From positions 1-51,987 of the forward strand of contig QULU01000036.1 in the NCBI GenBank assembly GCA_003481775.1: a DNA stretch of 51,987 nucleotides, given 5' to 3'. The position numbers were made by a program, and so were the translations under genes. How positions within the stretch are numbered: the stretch's first letter is position 1; the number at the start of each line of letters is the position of its first letter. This stretch comes from Clostridiaceae bacterium OM02-2AC (lineage in GTDB: Bacteria; Bacillota_I; Bacilli_A; Erysipelotrichales; Erysipelotrichaceae). Positions 23,258 through 33,289 of the stretch are shown piece after piece. Under the pieces are notes generated by a model, which had not been told where the DNA came from, made no database searches, and was given only the letters and a program-made list of their open reading frames with translations.

Positions 23258-24680
23258 ATTTGTATTGGAGGCAAATGCCCATGTACCAATGAAATGTGAT
23301 TTGGAGAATGTGGCGTTGTCTTATGGAAAGGAAGCAGTAAGACACATGCAGCTTGGCGATGTGTTTGCGGCAGAGGATATCGAACTCATTCCGGTTATCT
23401 GTGCGGATGCAGGATGCAGTGGGGTGATGAAAAAATCCTGTTTTACGTATATCGAACAGCGCATCCTACAGGCTGTAAAAGAACATATAAAGGATTTGGA
23501 CGGTATCTATCTTCACCTGCACGGTGCTAGCTTTGTAGAGGATATCGGTTCCGGTGAGCATCACCTGCTGCACTGTATTCGCAGGATCATTGGTCCCTAT
23601 CTTCCGATAGCAATCTCTTGCGATCCGCATGGAAATCTGACAAAGGAATATGTGGAAAACACGACCATACTTCGCAGCTTTCGGGAAGCACCGCATATCG
23701 ATATTCCGGAAACGGTGCAATTTGTATGCCGTGCATTGGTTCAGGAAATACGAAATCGGATGAATATGCGTCCTGTATACCGCAAGCTTCCGTTGATTCT
23801 GGGAGGAGAACAGAGTGTATCGGCGGATGAACCGGTTCGTTCCATCAATCAGTTTATGAATGAACTGGAAAAGGATGAGCGGATACTGAGCTGTTCGTGG
23901 CATGTCGGGTATTTGCGTCATGATGCTCCGGAAGCAGGCTGTGGTATTGTCGTAGTGCCAAGTGCACAGGCCTTTCAGGCTTACGCAGAAGAAACAGCAG
24001 ATCGGCTGATGAAGTATGTCTGGGATAAGCGTCATGAATTTCATTATACAGGGCTTACCAAATCGCCGCAGGAGGCATTGCAGACAGCTCTTGATTTTCC
24101 GGATAAACCGGTGTTTATCACGGATTCCGGGGATAATGTGACCTCTGGGGCAATGGGGGCAAACACATTTATATTGCGACAGGTGCTGGCTTGTGAAAAT
24201 CTGAAAAAACGCTTTTTGTTTGCCGCAATCAACGATCCCGCAGCGTATCACCTGCTGGAACAACATGATGTGCAGGAGCAGGTTCATCTGCGCCTTGGTA
24301 TGGATATGGATACCTGTTCAGCAGCAGTAAAGCTGGATGTTACCATACTTGCAAAGGGCCGGCAGGAAGGAACGCATATGTATGGGGAAGAAGGCGATTA
24401 TGGAGGTCTGGTTAGCGTATCGGTAAAGGGGAAGCCGATAACGATTGTTGTTACGGATAATAATCATTCATTTGTGGAAAAGCACCAGATTGATGCGTGC
24501 GGTATTGACTGGGATGATTATGATGTCATCGTTGTTAAGCAGGGGTATATCCATCCGGAAATGAAGGAAAAAGGGAAGCTGTGTATCATGTCCTTAACGG
24601 ATGGGGCAACCTTGCAGGATACAAAGCGGATACCGTTCAAGCTGATTATGCGTCCGATGTATCCGCTGGATGATATGTAG
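23238..24680 (+). CDS. M81-family (MlrC-like) metallohydrolase, second copy
   Basis: Paralogue of the preceding gene, 480 residues, with the same landmarks: LHLHGASFVEDIGSGEHHLL, SCDPHGNLTKEY, ILGGEQSVSADEPV, SCSWHVGYLRHD, ITDSGDNVTSGAMG, VKQGYIHPEM, RIPFKLIMRPMYP. Conservation is strongest in the middle and at the C-terminus and lowest near residues 350-400, so the copies probably differ in substrate pocket or form a heteromer. ATG 23238 follows GAGGAGG and overlaps the first copy by 20 bp; the longer frame from 23205 lies inside the upstream gene. Tandem duplication kept within one operon suggests that both are needed. Confidence 0.8.
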   Translation: MKILAAKFVLEANAHVPMKCDLENVALSYGKEAVRHMQLGDVFAAEDIELIPVICADAGCSGVMKKSCFTYIEQRILQAVKEHIKDLDGIYLHLHGASFVEDIGSGEHHLLHCIRRIIGPYLPIAISCDPHGNLTKEYVENTTILRSFREAPHIDIPETVQFVCRALVQEIRNRMNMRPVYRKLPLILGGEQSVSADEPVRSINQFMNELEKDERILSCSWHVGYLRHDAPEAGCGIVVVPSAQAFQAYAEETADRLMKYVWDKRHEFHYTGLTKSPQEALQTALDFPDKPVFITDSGDNVTSGAMGANTFILRQVLACENLKKRFLFAAINDPAAYHLLEQHDVQEQVHLRLGMDMDTCSAAVKLDVTILAKGRQEGTHMYGEEGDYGGLVSVSVKGKPITIVVTDNNHSFVEKHQIDACGIDWDDYDVIVVKQGYIHPEMKEKGKLCIMSLTDGATLQDTKRIPFKLIMRPMYPLDDM

Positions 24681-24735
24681 AAATGGTCAACGCAAGTGAG
24701 TACGATAAAGAACTGTATGAGAAAGGAAGAACTGT

Positions 24736-26109
24736 ATGATTAAGTTAAAAGAAGTGGAAGCACCAATGCTGGAGGAAGGGCTTATCCCTGTGATGCTGAG
24801 CGATGAAACCATGCAGAATCGTAAGGCATGTCTGCTTGAAAAAATGCAGAGGGATGGCTTTGATGCCGTTGTCGTGTACGCAGATTTGGAGCATGGCAGT
24901 AATTTTGAATATCTATGCGGGTTTCTGCCGCGCTTTGAGGAAGCACTGCTTGTTCTTCATGCGGATGGAAAGGCATTTATGGTGTTGGGAAATGAAAATT
25001 TAAACAAGGCGGAAAAAGCCAGAATCGAAGCGGTTCCCATCCATATGCCACATTTCTCCCTGCCGAATCAGCCGATGCAGACAGAGAAAAGTGTTGCGCA
25101 AATACTGGCATCCTGCGAGTTGGAAAAAGCAGAAAAAATCGGATTGATTGGATGGAAGAATTTCACCAGTCAGGTAGAGGATAATCATCTGCTGTTTGAT
25201 TTGCCGTATTTTCTTGTTGAGGCATTGAAGACGCTTTGTCAGAAAGCGCAGTTTACCAATGCAGCGTATCTGCTCATTGGAGAAAACGGTGTACGAACGA
25301 CCAACAATGCGAATGAATTTGCACACTATGAATATGGGGCAGCATTGGCAGGGAATTGCATACTGAAGACTATGGATCGTCTGGAGGTAGGAAAAACGGA
25401 AATGGAAATGGCGGAAACACTTGCAGCGGACGGACAGCGTCACAGTGTTGTTACCATCATGGCGACAGGAGCCCGTTTTGAAAAAGCCAATCTGTATCCG
25501 GGAAATAAACAAATCCAGTGTGGTGATAAAATTTCCATTACTACAGGCTTTAAGGGAGGCCTGCAGAGTCGTGCAGGCTATGCAGTGGAATGTGCTGAGC
25601 AGCTGCCGGAGAAGGAACAGGAGTATCTAACGGCGGTAGCGATTCCTTATTTTCAGGCAGTAAAAGTGTGGCTGGAAACCATTAAAATCGGGATAAACGG
25701 AAACGATTTGTATGAGGCGATTGAGGCTGTATTGCCAAAGAAGGCGTATGGCTGGACACTGAATCCGGGTCACCTGTGTGCTGATGAGGAATGGATGTCT
25801 TCGCCGATTTATCCGCAATCTAAGGAAGCATTACAAAGCGGTATGCTGTTTCAGATTGATATTATTCCAAGTGTAAACGGCTATGGCGGAGTCAGCTGTG
25901 AAAGTGGAATTTTACTGGCAGATGAAGCCTTACGAAAGGAAATCGCAAGGGAATATCCGGCTGTGTGGGAACGCATAGTGAAACGCAGAGCGTATATGCA
26001 GGAGGTGCTGGGGATTCACATTCATGAAGACGTGTTACCGACAAGTATGGCAACGGCGTATCTTCGGCCATACCTGTTGAAAAAAGAAATGGCACTTGTC
26101 AATGCATGA
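24736..26109 (+). CDS. M24-fold (creatinase/Xaa-Pro peptidase-like) protein, catalytic metal site apparently lost
   Basis: A 457-residue protein with the two-domain creatinase/prolidase layout: N domain with RDGFDAVVVYADLEHGSNFEYL and FLPRFEEALLVL, then a pita-bread-like C domain. Active M24 enzymes use Asp, Asp, His, Glu, Glu. Here the segment expected to hold the first Asp residues reads ITTGFKGGLQSRAGYAVE, the His block is LNPGHLCADEEW, and the later blocks are FQIDIIPSVNGYGG and SCESGILL, so only His and one Glu are clearly placed. It may be metal-free like creatinase (a C-N hydrolase of this fold that needs no metal) or a non-catalytic partner of the M81 pair. It lies 55 bp after the second M81. 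Confidence 0.65.
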   Translation: MIKLKEVEAPMLEEGLIPVMLSDETMQNRKACLLEKMQRDGFDAVVVYADLEHGSNFEYLCGFLPRFEEALLVLHADGKAFMVLGNENLNKAEKARIEAVPIHMPHFSLPNQPMQTEKSVAQILASCELEKAEKIGLIGWKNFTSQVEDNHLLFDLPYFLVEALKTLCQKAQFTNAAYLLIGENGVRTTNNANEFAHYEYGAALAGNCILKTMDRLEVGKTEMEMAETLAADGQRHSVVTIMATGARFEKANLYPGNKQIQCGDKISITTGFKGGLQSRAGYAVECAEQLPEKEQEYLTAVAIPYFQAVKVWLETIKIGINGNDLYEAIEAVLPKKAYGWTLNPGHLCADEEWMSSPIYPQSKEALQSGMLFQIDIIPSVNGYGGVSCESGILLADEALRKEIAREYPAVWERIVKRRAYMQEVLGIHIHEDVLPTSMATAYLRPYLLKKEMALVNA

Positions 26110-26144
26110 AAATAAAGTAAAGATAAGAAAGCTGAAAACCCTGC

Positions 26145-26180
26145 GCGTAATGGGATGCGATTTTGAGCATACCGTTACGC
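26145..26180 (+). other. Strong intercistronic hairpin without T-run
   Basis: GCGTAATGGGATGC (26145-26158) pairs with GCATACCGTTACGC (26167-26180), one mismatch and one wobble. With no poly-T it is more likely an mRNA processing or stability element than a terminator, placed between the M24-fold and GH1 genes. The remaining 26181-26379 holds no gene I can support. Confidence 0.45.
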
Positions 26181-26379
26181 ATCCTGCGTAGGCAAGAAAA
26201 GCATCATGGAACTACACGAACGACATAGGGTGCTTTGTATGGAACGTTCTTGCATAAGTAGCTGATTCCTGCACGAACGGGAATCGGAAGATATTGAGAT
26301 GCTGCTTCGTATGAAGGATGCTTTATCATAAAAGGATATTTATGAAATAAAATTAAGGGAAGCGAAAAAAGTATAAGAA

Positions 26380-26397
26380 TGCATCCGATCGGATGCA
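26380..26397. repeat. Perfect 18-bp palindrome before the GH1 gene
   Basis: TGCATCCGATCGGATGCA reads the same on both strands and ends 15 bp before the GH1 start, next to its GGAGG. It could be an operator for a dimeric regulator or an RNA hairpin limiting ribosome access. Confidence 0.55.
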
Positions 26398-26412
26398 GAA
26401 ATGGAGGCTATC

Positions 26413-27837
26413 ATGAAAACGACAAAGAAACAGAAATTTTTATGGGGCAGTGCTACCGCTGCATATCAATGTGAAGGCGCCTGGGATGCGGATGGAAAGG
26501 GCTTAGGTGAATGGGATGTGTTTTCTCATGGAAATCCGTTGAATATCAATGGTGCAACAGGGGATGTATCCTGTGATTTTTACCACCACTATAAGGAAGA
26601 TATCGACATGCTGAAGGCCGGCGGACAAAATACATACCGTTTTTCCATCTCCTGGGCAAGGATTCTTCCAAATGGAAGAGGTGCCGTGAATCAGGGCGGT
26701 ATAGATTTTTACAACAAGGTTATAGATTATTGCCTGAAGCAGGATGTAGAGCCGAATGTGACCTTGTTTCATTATGATTTACCGGAAGCCATTGCAAAGG
26801 AGGGCGGCTGGGAAAATCGGGCCATTATCGATGCGTTTGCAGAATATGCAAGAGTTTGCTTTACCGCCTTTGGTGACCGTGTAAAGCTGTGGGTTACGAT
26901 CAATGAACCGAAATACTATGCATATTGCAGTAATATGGTAGGCAATTATCCTCCCAATCACCGTCATGACTTTAACCGCTATTTTACAACGGTCTATCAT
27001 GAAGCAGTAGCCAGTGCAAAGGCAGTGGCAATCTATCATGCGCTCAAGCTGAACGGGACAATCGGTATTGTACATGATTCCAGTAATGTGGAGGTAGCAC
27101 CAGATACAAAGGAAAAAGAACGTGTTCGTATGATTGCAGATCTGTTCTATAACCGTATCATACTTGATACGGCATGCAAGGGGGAATTTCCCGGTGCACT
27201 GATACCTTTATTGCGGGAGTATGGTATGGATACCAAGTATATTCGGTTTGAGGATATGCTGGTATTCCAACAGGGAAAAGTGGATTTCCTTGGTATGAAT
27301 GTATACAATCGCTTTTATATTACGGACTACTCTGCAGGGAAAACGGAGGTCTTCCATAACAATAAGGGGGCAGGCTCCAATGCAAAGGAGGGAATCCGAA
27401 TCAAGGATTGGTATGAAACAGCGATCGATCCAAATACGAAACGGAATTTATGGGGGCGAGAAATTTATCCGAGGTGTATGTACAATACTCTGATGGAAAT
27501 CAAAGAACGATATGGGGATATTCCTGTGTATATCACAGAAAACGGGCATGGCTGCTATGAAACACCGGATGCTGACGGATACGTAGAGGATGATGAACGT
27601 ATCGACATGATGCAGGGATATATCGACTATATGTTTAAAGCGATGGAAGACGGCTGTAATGTATGCGGCTACTATGCCTGGTCTACGATGGATTTATACA
27701 GCTGGGTCAACGGTTATGAAAAGCGCTATGGACTTGTGCGGGTGGATTTTGATGATCACAACAAGCGATATCCGAAAAAGAGCTATTACTGGTTCAAGCA
27801 GCTGATTGAAGATTATCGAAAAGCAGAAGAAGGATAA
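26413..27837 (+). CDS. GH1 6-phospho-beta-glycosidase, 6-phospho-beta-galactosidase-like
   Basis: A 474-residue family GH1 enzyme cleaving a phosphorylated beta-glycoside after PTS import. FLWGSATAAYQCEGAW is the N-terminal signature. Acid/base Glu165 is in TINEP and nucleophile Glu376 in YITENG. The phosphate-binding residues are Ser430, Lys437 and Tyr439 in YSWVNGYEKRYG. This block copies the 6-phospho-beta-galactosidase (LacG) pattern, including the Trp after the Ser, rather than the pattern of 6-phospho-beta-glucosidases such as the one at 29044. ATG 26413 follows GGAGG; ATG 26401 is in frame but precedes that site. As the last gene of the licT-controlled run it should remove the sugar 6-phosphate from the imported conjugate. 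Confidence 0.85.
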   Translation: MKTTKKQKFLWGSATAAYQCEGAWDADGKGLGEWDVFSHGNPLNINGATGDVSCDFYHHYKEDIDMLKAGGQNTYRFSISWARILPNGRGAVNQGGIDFYNKVIDYCLKQDVEPNVTLFHYDLPEAIAKEGGWENRAIIDAFAEYARVCFTAFGDRVKLWVTINEPKYYAYCSNMVGNYPPNHRHDFNRYFTTVYHEAVASAKAVAIYHALKLNGTIGIVHDSSNVEVAPDTKEKERVRMIADLFYNRIILDTACKGEFPGALIPLLREYGMDTKYIRFEDMLVFQQGKVDFLGMNVYNRFYITDYSAGKTEVFHNNKGAGSNAKEGIRIKDWYETAIDPNTKRNLWGREIYPRCMYNTLMEIKERYGDIPVYITENGHGCYETPDADGYVEDDERIDMMQGYIDYMFKAMEDGCNVCGYYAWSTMDLYSWVNGYEKRYGLVRVDFDDHNKRYPKKSYYWFKQLIEDYRKAEEG

Positions 27838-27921
27838 TCAGCTTGTATAGATTTGCAGGATACAGGATTGCTGTTCCCTTTTCTTGAAAAAGAACGGGAA
27901 AGAAGAATGAAATCAGATCAG

Positions 27922-27965
27922 AAAGCAAGGCATATCAGGGTAGATGGTAAGGTCTTGCTTTTTGG
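27922..27965 (+). terminator. Rho-independent terminator after the GH1 gene
   Basis: AAAGCAAG (27922-27929) pairs with CTTGCTTT (27954-27961) with TTTTT at its end. It closes the licT operon. Confidence 0.65.
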
Positions 27966-28003
27966 TATATGCGTGAAAAACATGAAATAAGAGAGGTGTT
28001 TGT

Positions 28004-28903
28004 ATGCTGCTTATACAGATTTTGAAAAGAGGAGAGCATTTTTCAAATATAGATAGCATTATTGCGGCCTTCATATTGGAAAAAGGGATGGATCTGAGCA
28101 CTGAAACAGTTCGTTCCATTGCAGAGAATACATATGTTTCTCCAGCTACTGTAATGCGTTTTTTCCAAAGACTTGGCTATAACGGGTATCGCGCATTTAA
28201 AAAGGATTTTTTAGAAGAATTAACATATTTTTCTTCGCATTTTCAGCAGATTGATCCCAATATTCCCTTCCTTGCACAGGATGATGGGAAGATGAGAACT
28301 AATAAACTGGCTGCTTTGTTTAAAGAAACTATCGATGATATCTTATCACTGGCGGATTATGCAATGCTGCAGAAAGCAGATCAGGCGCTTATAAAGGCAG
28401 AGCTTGTCTATGTATACAGTGCAGGGATACAAATTGGACTGTGTGAAATATTCAAGGACAAAATGATAAAGATAGGAAAGACTGTCATTGTATCGAATGT
28501 TATCGATGAGCTATACTACAGTGCTTGCTTTACACAAAAGGAGGCTGCATTTATTCTTGTATCCTATTCTGGTGAAACCAAAAACATTTTAGAGGTTGCC
28601 GCAAAATTAAAAGAACGCAAGATCTCATGTATTGCTATTACCTCGTATGGCAATAATACACTTTCAAAGTATTCGGATTGCTGCTTATACGTATCTACAA
28701 GAGAAAGGTTAAATACCAAAATAGGTGATTTTGGTTTCAATATCTCTGTACTGTTTCTGATGGATGTTTTATATTCCTATTCCTTTGCTTCCGACTATTT
28801 TGGAAATTATCAGAACAGACAAAGCTTCTTAACCAGTTTTGAACAGAATAGAGGAGATATGAAGAAACTGATAAGAAATCCCATACTGATGGATGATAAA
28901 TAA
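28004..28903 (+). CDS. RpiR/MurR-family transcriptional regulator
   Basis: A 299-residue regulator: N-terminal RpiR HTH (TVRSIAENTYVSPATVMRFF then RLGYNGYRAFKKDF, about 30-75) and a C-terminal SIS sugar-phosphate-binding domain (LVYVYSAGIQIGLCEIFKDK and FILVSYSGETKNILEVA). SIS ligands in this family are phosphosugars. It stands directly before the 6-phospho-beta-glucosidase gene, which has its own promoter, and is the likely sensor for it. ATG 28004 follows AGAGAGG. Confidence 0.85.
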   Translation: MLLIQILKRGEHFSNIDSIIAAFILEKGMDLSTETVRSIAENTYVSPATVMRFFQRLGYNGYRAFKKDFLEELTYFSSHFQQIDPNIPFLAQDDGKMRTNKLAALFKETIDDILSLADYAMLQKADQALIKAELVYVYSAGIQIGLCEIFKDKMIKIGKTVIVSNVIDELYYSACFTQKEAAFILVSYSGETKNILEVAAKLKERKISCIAITSYGNNTLSKYSDCCLYVSTRERLNTKIGDFGFNISVLFLMDVLYSYSFASDYFGNYQNRQSFLTSFEQNRGDMKKLIRNPILMDDK

Positions 28904-28986
28904 ATGGAAAAACGGTACAGTGTTTCGCAGGTGTAAGGGAGGCAGAGTGTTTTTTTAGTACTGTGTTTTTATATCCGGAATCATGA

Positions 28987-29015
28987 TTGTGTTTGAAGAA
29001 GCAGAAAGGTATAAT
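28987..29015 (+). promoter_or_regulatory. SigA-type promoter of the 6-phospho-beta-glucosidase
   Basis: TTGTGT (28987-28992), 17-bp spacer, TATAAT (29010-29015), 28 bp before the start codon at 29044. Confidence 0.6.
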
Positions 29016-29031
29016 TTGCTCACAAACGTGA

Positions 29032-30510
<1,479 letters not shown>

Positions 30511-30611
30511 AAATGCCCGCTTTACAAAATATTTAGGGTAACCCATTTGTAACTATGCATTCCTGTAGAAGCGGGATAGCGTAAAATAAAAATGCTGGAT
30601 TACCGATAAAA

Positions 30612-30651
30612 AAAACGAAAGGCCTTCGCATGGAGCGTATCCTTTCGTTTT
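30612..30651. terminator. Bidirectional terminator
   Basis: AAAACGAAAGG (30612-30622) and CCTTTCGTTTT (30641-30651) are perfect arms with A- and T-runs on the outside, serving the converging GH1 and carboxypeptidase genes. Confidence 0.85.
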
Positions 30652-30672
30652 CTTTCTATTCTGTTTTATTGT

Positions 30673-32172
30673 TTAATCTGCAGAAATCTGATACAACTGT
30701 GCATACTTGTTCTTGAGATATTCGATGTAATACTTCGGATCAAAGGCCTCTTTGCATACTTCCATCATCAGCTCATCTGCATCTTTGAAGGCACCATACT
30801 GATGAATATTCTCCTTCAGCCAGCCGCTGATTCTTTCAAAGTCACCGGTATGCAGCGCTTCTTCCACGTCAATATCCTGTTCCATCTGGTGATAGAACTG
30901 AGCCGCAAATGCACTTCCCAGCGCATACGTAGGGAAATAGCCCAGCAGTGCACCGCCCCAGTGCATATCCTGTAAGATTCCATCCTTTGCATGTTCTGGA
31001 CGGATACCCAGATATTCTTCGTATTTATCATTCCACATCGTATCCAGATGATCATAATCTGCTGTGCCGTTGAAGATTTCCTTCTCCAGCTCATAACGAA
31101 TCAGAATATGAATCGGATAGGTCAGCTCATCTGCTTCCGTACGGATGAAGGAAGGCCGGGATACATTGATCATTCTCATAAAATCATCCAGAGAAACAGC
31201 ATGAAGCTGGTCAGGGAAATGCTTTTGCAGCTTTGGATAATTCACTTCCCAGAATGCGCGGTTTCTTCCAATGTGGTTTTCCATAAACCGTGACTGTGAT
31301 TCATGCATGGCAGTACCGATGCCACTGAACAAAGAGGTTCCTTCGTACGCTTCCTTCACCTGCAGCCCATACAGGGCATGCCCGTACTCATGAATGGTGG
31401 AAAAAATCGCAGACATGAGATTATGTTCATGATAATGCGTTGTAATGCGTGCTTCGTGAGCGGAAAAGAAGCTCGTGAACGGATGCTCGGTTGTCGTCAT
31501 ATAGCATTCCTTGTCATTGACCTGCATATAGTCCAGCAGCTCCTGCATGAAGGCCGCCTGCTCCTTCGTATCAAAGGCTGTAAACAGCAGGGAGTCATCA
31601 ATCGGCGTTCCCTCCTTCAACAGCGTTTGCAGGAACGGAAGCAGCTCCTTTCGGATCGCATCAAAGAAGCGGTCATAATATGCGATATCGGTATTGATCT
31701 GATAGCTGTCCAGCATAAAATCATAATCGCTTTTCTTCGCTGTGACATAGGACAGAACCTCCTTCTGCTTTTCTATGACGTTGATCAGATGCGGCTTAAA
31801 CAGCTGGTAATCGTCCTGTTCCTTTGCCTCATGCCATGCGGCCTCACTGTCCGCAATGGTTTTGCTGTACTCCACGTATACCTCTCTTGGAAGCACACGC
31901 AGATCGTTCAGCTCCCGCAACAGCAGCTGCAGCTCTTTCTTGCGTTCTGCACTTACATTCTCCTGTTTTGCCAGTTCTTCAATTTTCTCAATACTTTCCT
32001 TATTCGCCATTTGATCGAAGGCTTCTCCCGATAAAATTGCCGACATGCGGTTGCGGTAGGGAATGCCGTTTTTTGGTGCAATCGTGGCCTGATCATAATA
32101 CATTGTGCTCAGTGCCATCTGATAGGCATTCTTTTTTTCTTTATACTCATGAAAAAAAGCTTCTAAATCCAT
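30673..32172 (-). CDS. M32-family metallocarboxypeptidase (Taq type)
   Basis: A cytoplasmic zinc (or cobalt) carboxypeptidase of 499 residues, the usual length. The HExxH motif is HEYGH (261-265) within STIHEYGHALYGLQ, and downstream come GIGTAMHESQSRFMEN (third ligand Glu) and the family block IRTEADELTYPIHILIRYE. It removes C-terminal amino acids with broad specificity in peptide turnover. The start at 32172 is preceded on the minus strand by AGGTGAT. It is monocistronic between converging and diverging neighbours. Confidence 0.92.
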   Translation of the reverse strand: MDLEAFFHEYKEKKNAYQMALSTMYYDQATIAPKNGIPYRNRMSAILSGEAFDQMANKESIEKIEELAKQENVSAERKKELQLLLRELNDLRVLPREVYVEYSKTIADSEAAWHEAKEQDDYQLFKPHLINVIEKQKEVLSYVTAKKSDYDFMLDSYQINTDIAYYDRFFDAIRKELLPFLQTLLKEGTPIDDSLLFTAFDTKEQAAFMQELLDYMQVNDKECYMTTTEHPFTSFFSAHEARITTHYHEHNLMSAIFSTIHEYGHALYGLQVKEAYEGTSLFSGIGTAMHESQSRFMENHIGRNRAFWEVNYPKLQKHFPDQLHAVSLDDFMRMINVSRPSFIRTEADELTYPIHILIRYELEKEIFNGTADYDHLDTMWNDKYEEYLGIRPEHAKDGILQDMHWGGALLGYFPTYALGSAFAAQFYHQMEQDIDVEEALHTGDFERISGWLKENIHQYGAFKDADELMMEVCKEAFDPKYYIEYLKNKYAQLYQISAD

Positions 32173-32452
32173 GTTATCACCTCTGTTATGTATTGTATCA
32201 CAGCTGGAGAAGAAACGTAACTGTTCCTAAGAAAAAGATGAAGCGTGATCGCGTGAAAGAAAGTAAGATTGTTATAGAAATAAACGCTTTCGTTAAAACT
32301 TTCATGTCCATGCGAAAAGTGTGGGGAAACATATGATAATGCAAGCCATTCACAAAAGTCCTGCTTCCGGATTTCATCATGCAGTCCGCTGCTTATATAC
32401 TTCCAGCCAGCATGCATCCATAAAAAGCTTTGTCACAAGATACGAATGCTTG

Positions 32453-32481
32453 TTGACGAAGCTATGTGGAAATGATATGAT
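32453..32481 (+). promoter_or_regulatory. SigA-type promoter of the thiamine operon
   Basis: TTGACG (32453-32458), 17-bp spacer, TATGAT (32476-32481), immediately upstream of the TPP riboswitch. Confidence 0.7.
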
Positions 32482-32493
32482 GTGCATGGAAAT

Positions 32494-32573
32494 AAGGGAG
32501 CTTGTAGACAGGCTGAGAGGAAGTTGTGAACTTCGACCGATTACCTGATTTGGATAATGCCAACGTAGGGACT
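32494..32573 (+). promoter_or_regulatory. TPP riboswitch (THI box)
   Basis: Conserved aptamer pieces are present in order: AGGGAGC near 32495, ACAGGCTGAGAGG (32508-32520), a variable stem, ACCTGATTTGGATAATGCC (32543-32561) and AACGTAGGGA at the 3' side. Thiamine diphosphate binding would favour the terminator just downstream and shut off the HAD-thiD pair. Confidence 0.92.
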
Positions 32574-32586
32574 GCACATAAAACGC

Positions 32587-32617
32587 GGGTTATGCATACA
32601 TGGCATAGCCCTTTTTT
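32587..32617 (+). terminator. Riboswitch expression-platform terminator
   Basis: GGGTTATGC (32587-32595) pairs with GCATAGCCC (32603-32611), one wobble, followed by six T. It lies 14 bp after the aptamer. Confidence 0.88.
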
Positions 32618-32644
32618 CATTATTCATGGAAGGAGGTTCAGCAT

Positions 32645-33289
32645 ATGAAGGGTTACATATTTGATTTGGATGGCACGCTGATGGACTCCATGTGGGTATG
32701 GGAGGATCTGGCAGTGGTATATCTTCAGGCAAAGGGAATCAAAGCCGCTGATAATCTCAGTGAAGCATTGCAGCTGATGACGATGACAGAGGCTATCCGT
32801 TATCTGAAGGAGAGGTATGCAATACCGGATTCTCTGGCACAGATGCGTACAGAGGTTTATACAATCATACGGCGACGCTACAAGCAGGAGGTTGTTGCCA
32901 AGAAGGGCGCTAAGGCCTGTCTGGAAAGATTGCACGCAGCAGGTATGCGGATGGGTGTTCTGACGGCATGTGAGCGGATTTGCGCAGAAGAGGCCCTGAA
33001 GCGAAACGGTCTGCTGGAGTATCTGGATTTTGTCGCAAGCTGTGAGGAGCTGCCCTATGATAAGCAGGATGGACGTCTGTTTGCGCTCATGCCTGCCATG
33101 CTGCATACGGATAAGGCGGAAACGATGTTTGTAGAGGATGCCCTGCATGCCATTCGGACATTGAAAGCGCATGGCTTTCATGTTACCGCAGTGTATGATG
33201 CTGCCGGCAAGGAGCAATGGGATGAAATTTGTACACTGGCGGATGCCGCCTTATTGTCGCTGGACGATTTGAAAGGAGAATGCATATGA
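32645..33289 (+). CDS. HAD-superfamily phosphatase under TPP riboswitch control
   Basis: A 214-residue HAD hydrolase of the beta-phosphoglucomutase-like subgroup. FDLDGTLMDS is motif I with the nucleophile Asp, GVLTACER is motif II, and TMFVEDALHAIRTLKAHG is the motif III/IV region. It is the first gene after a TPP riboswitch and overlaps thiD by ATGA. That context suggests dephosphorylation of a thiamine-pathway phosphate such as thiamine monophosphate, HMP phosphate or a damaged analogue; the sequence does not decide among these. Confidence 0.82.
   Translation: MKGYIFDLDGTLMDSMWVWEDLAVVYLQAKGIKAADNLSEALQLMTMTEAIRYLKERYAIPDSLAQMRTEVYTIIRRRYKQEVVAKKGAKACLERLHAAGMRMGVLTACERICAEEALKRNGLLEYLDFVASCEELPYDKQDGRLFALMPAMLHTDKAETMFVEDALHAIRTLKAHGFHVTAVYDAAGKEQWDEICTLADAALLSLDDLKGECI

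Noticed and set aside
23466..24287. 273-codon minus-strand ORF
   Set aside because: Antisense shadow of the second M81 gene; composition rich in Cys, His and Arg and no family resemblance.
31303..32034. 243-codon forward ORF
   Set aside because: Antisense shadow of the M32 carboxypeptidase gene.
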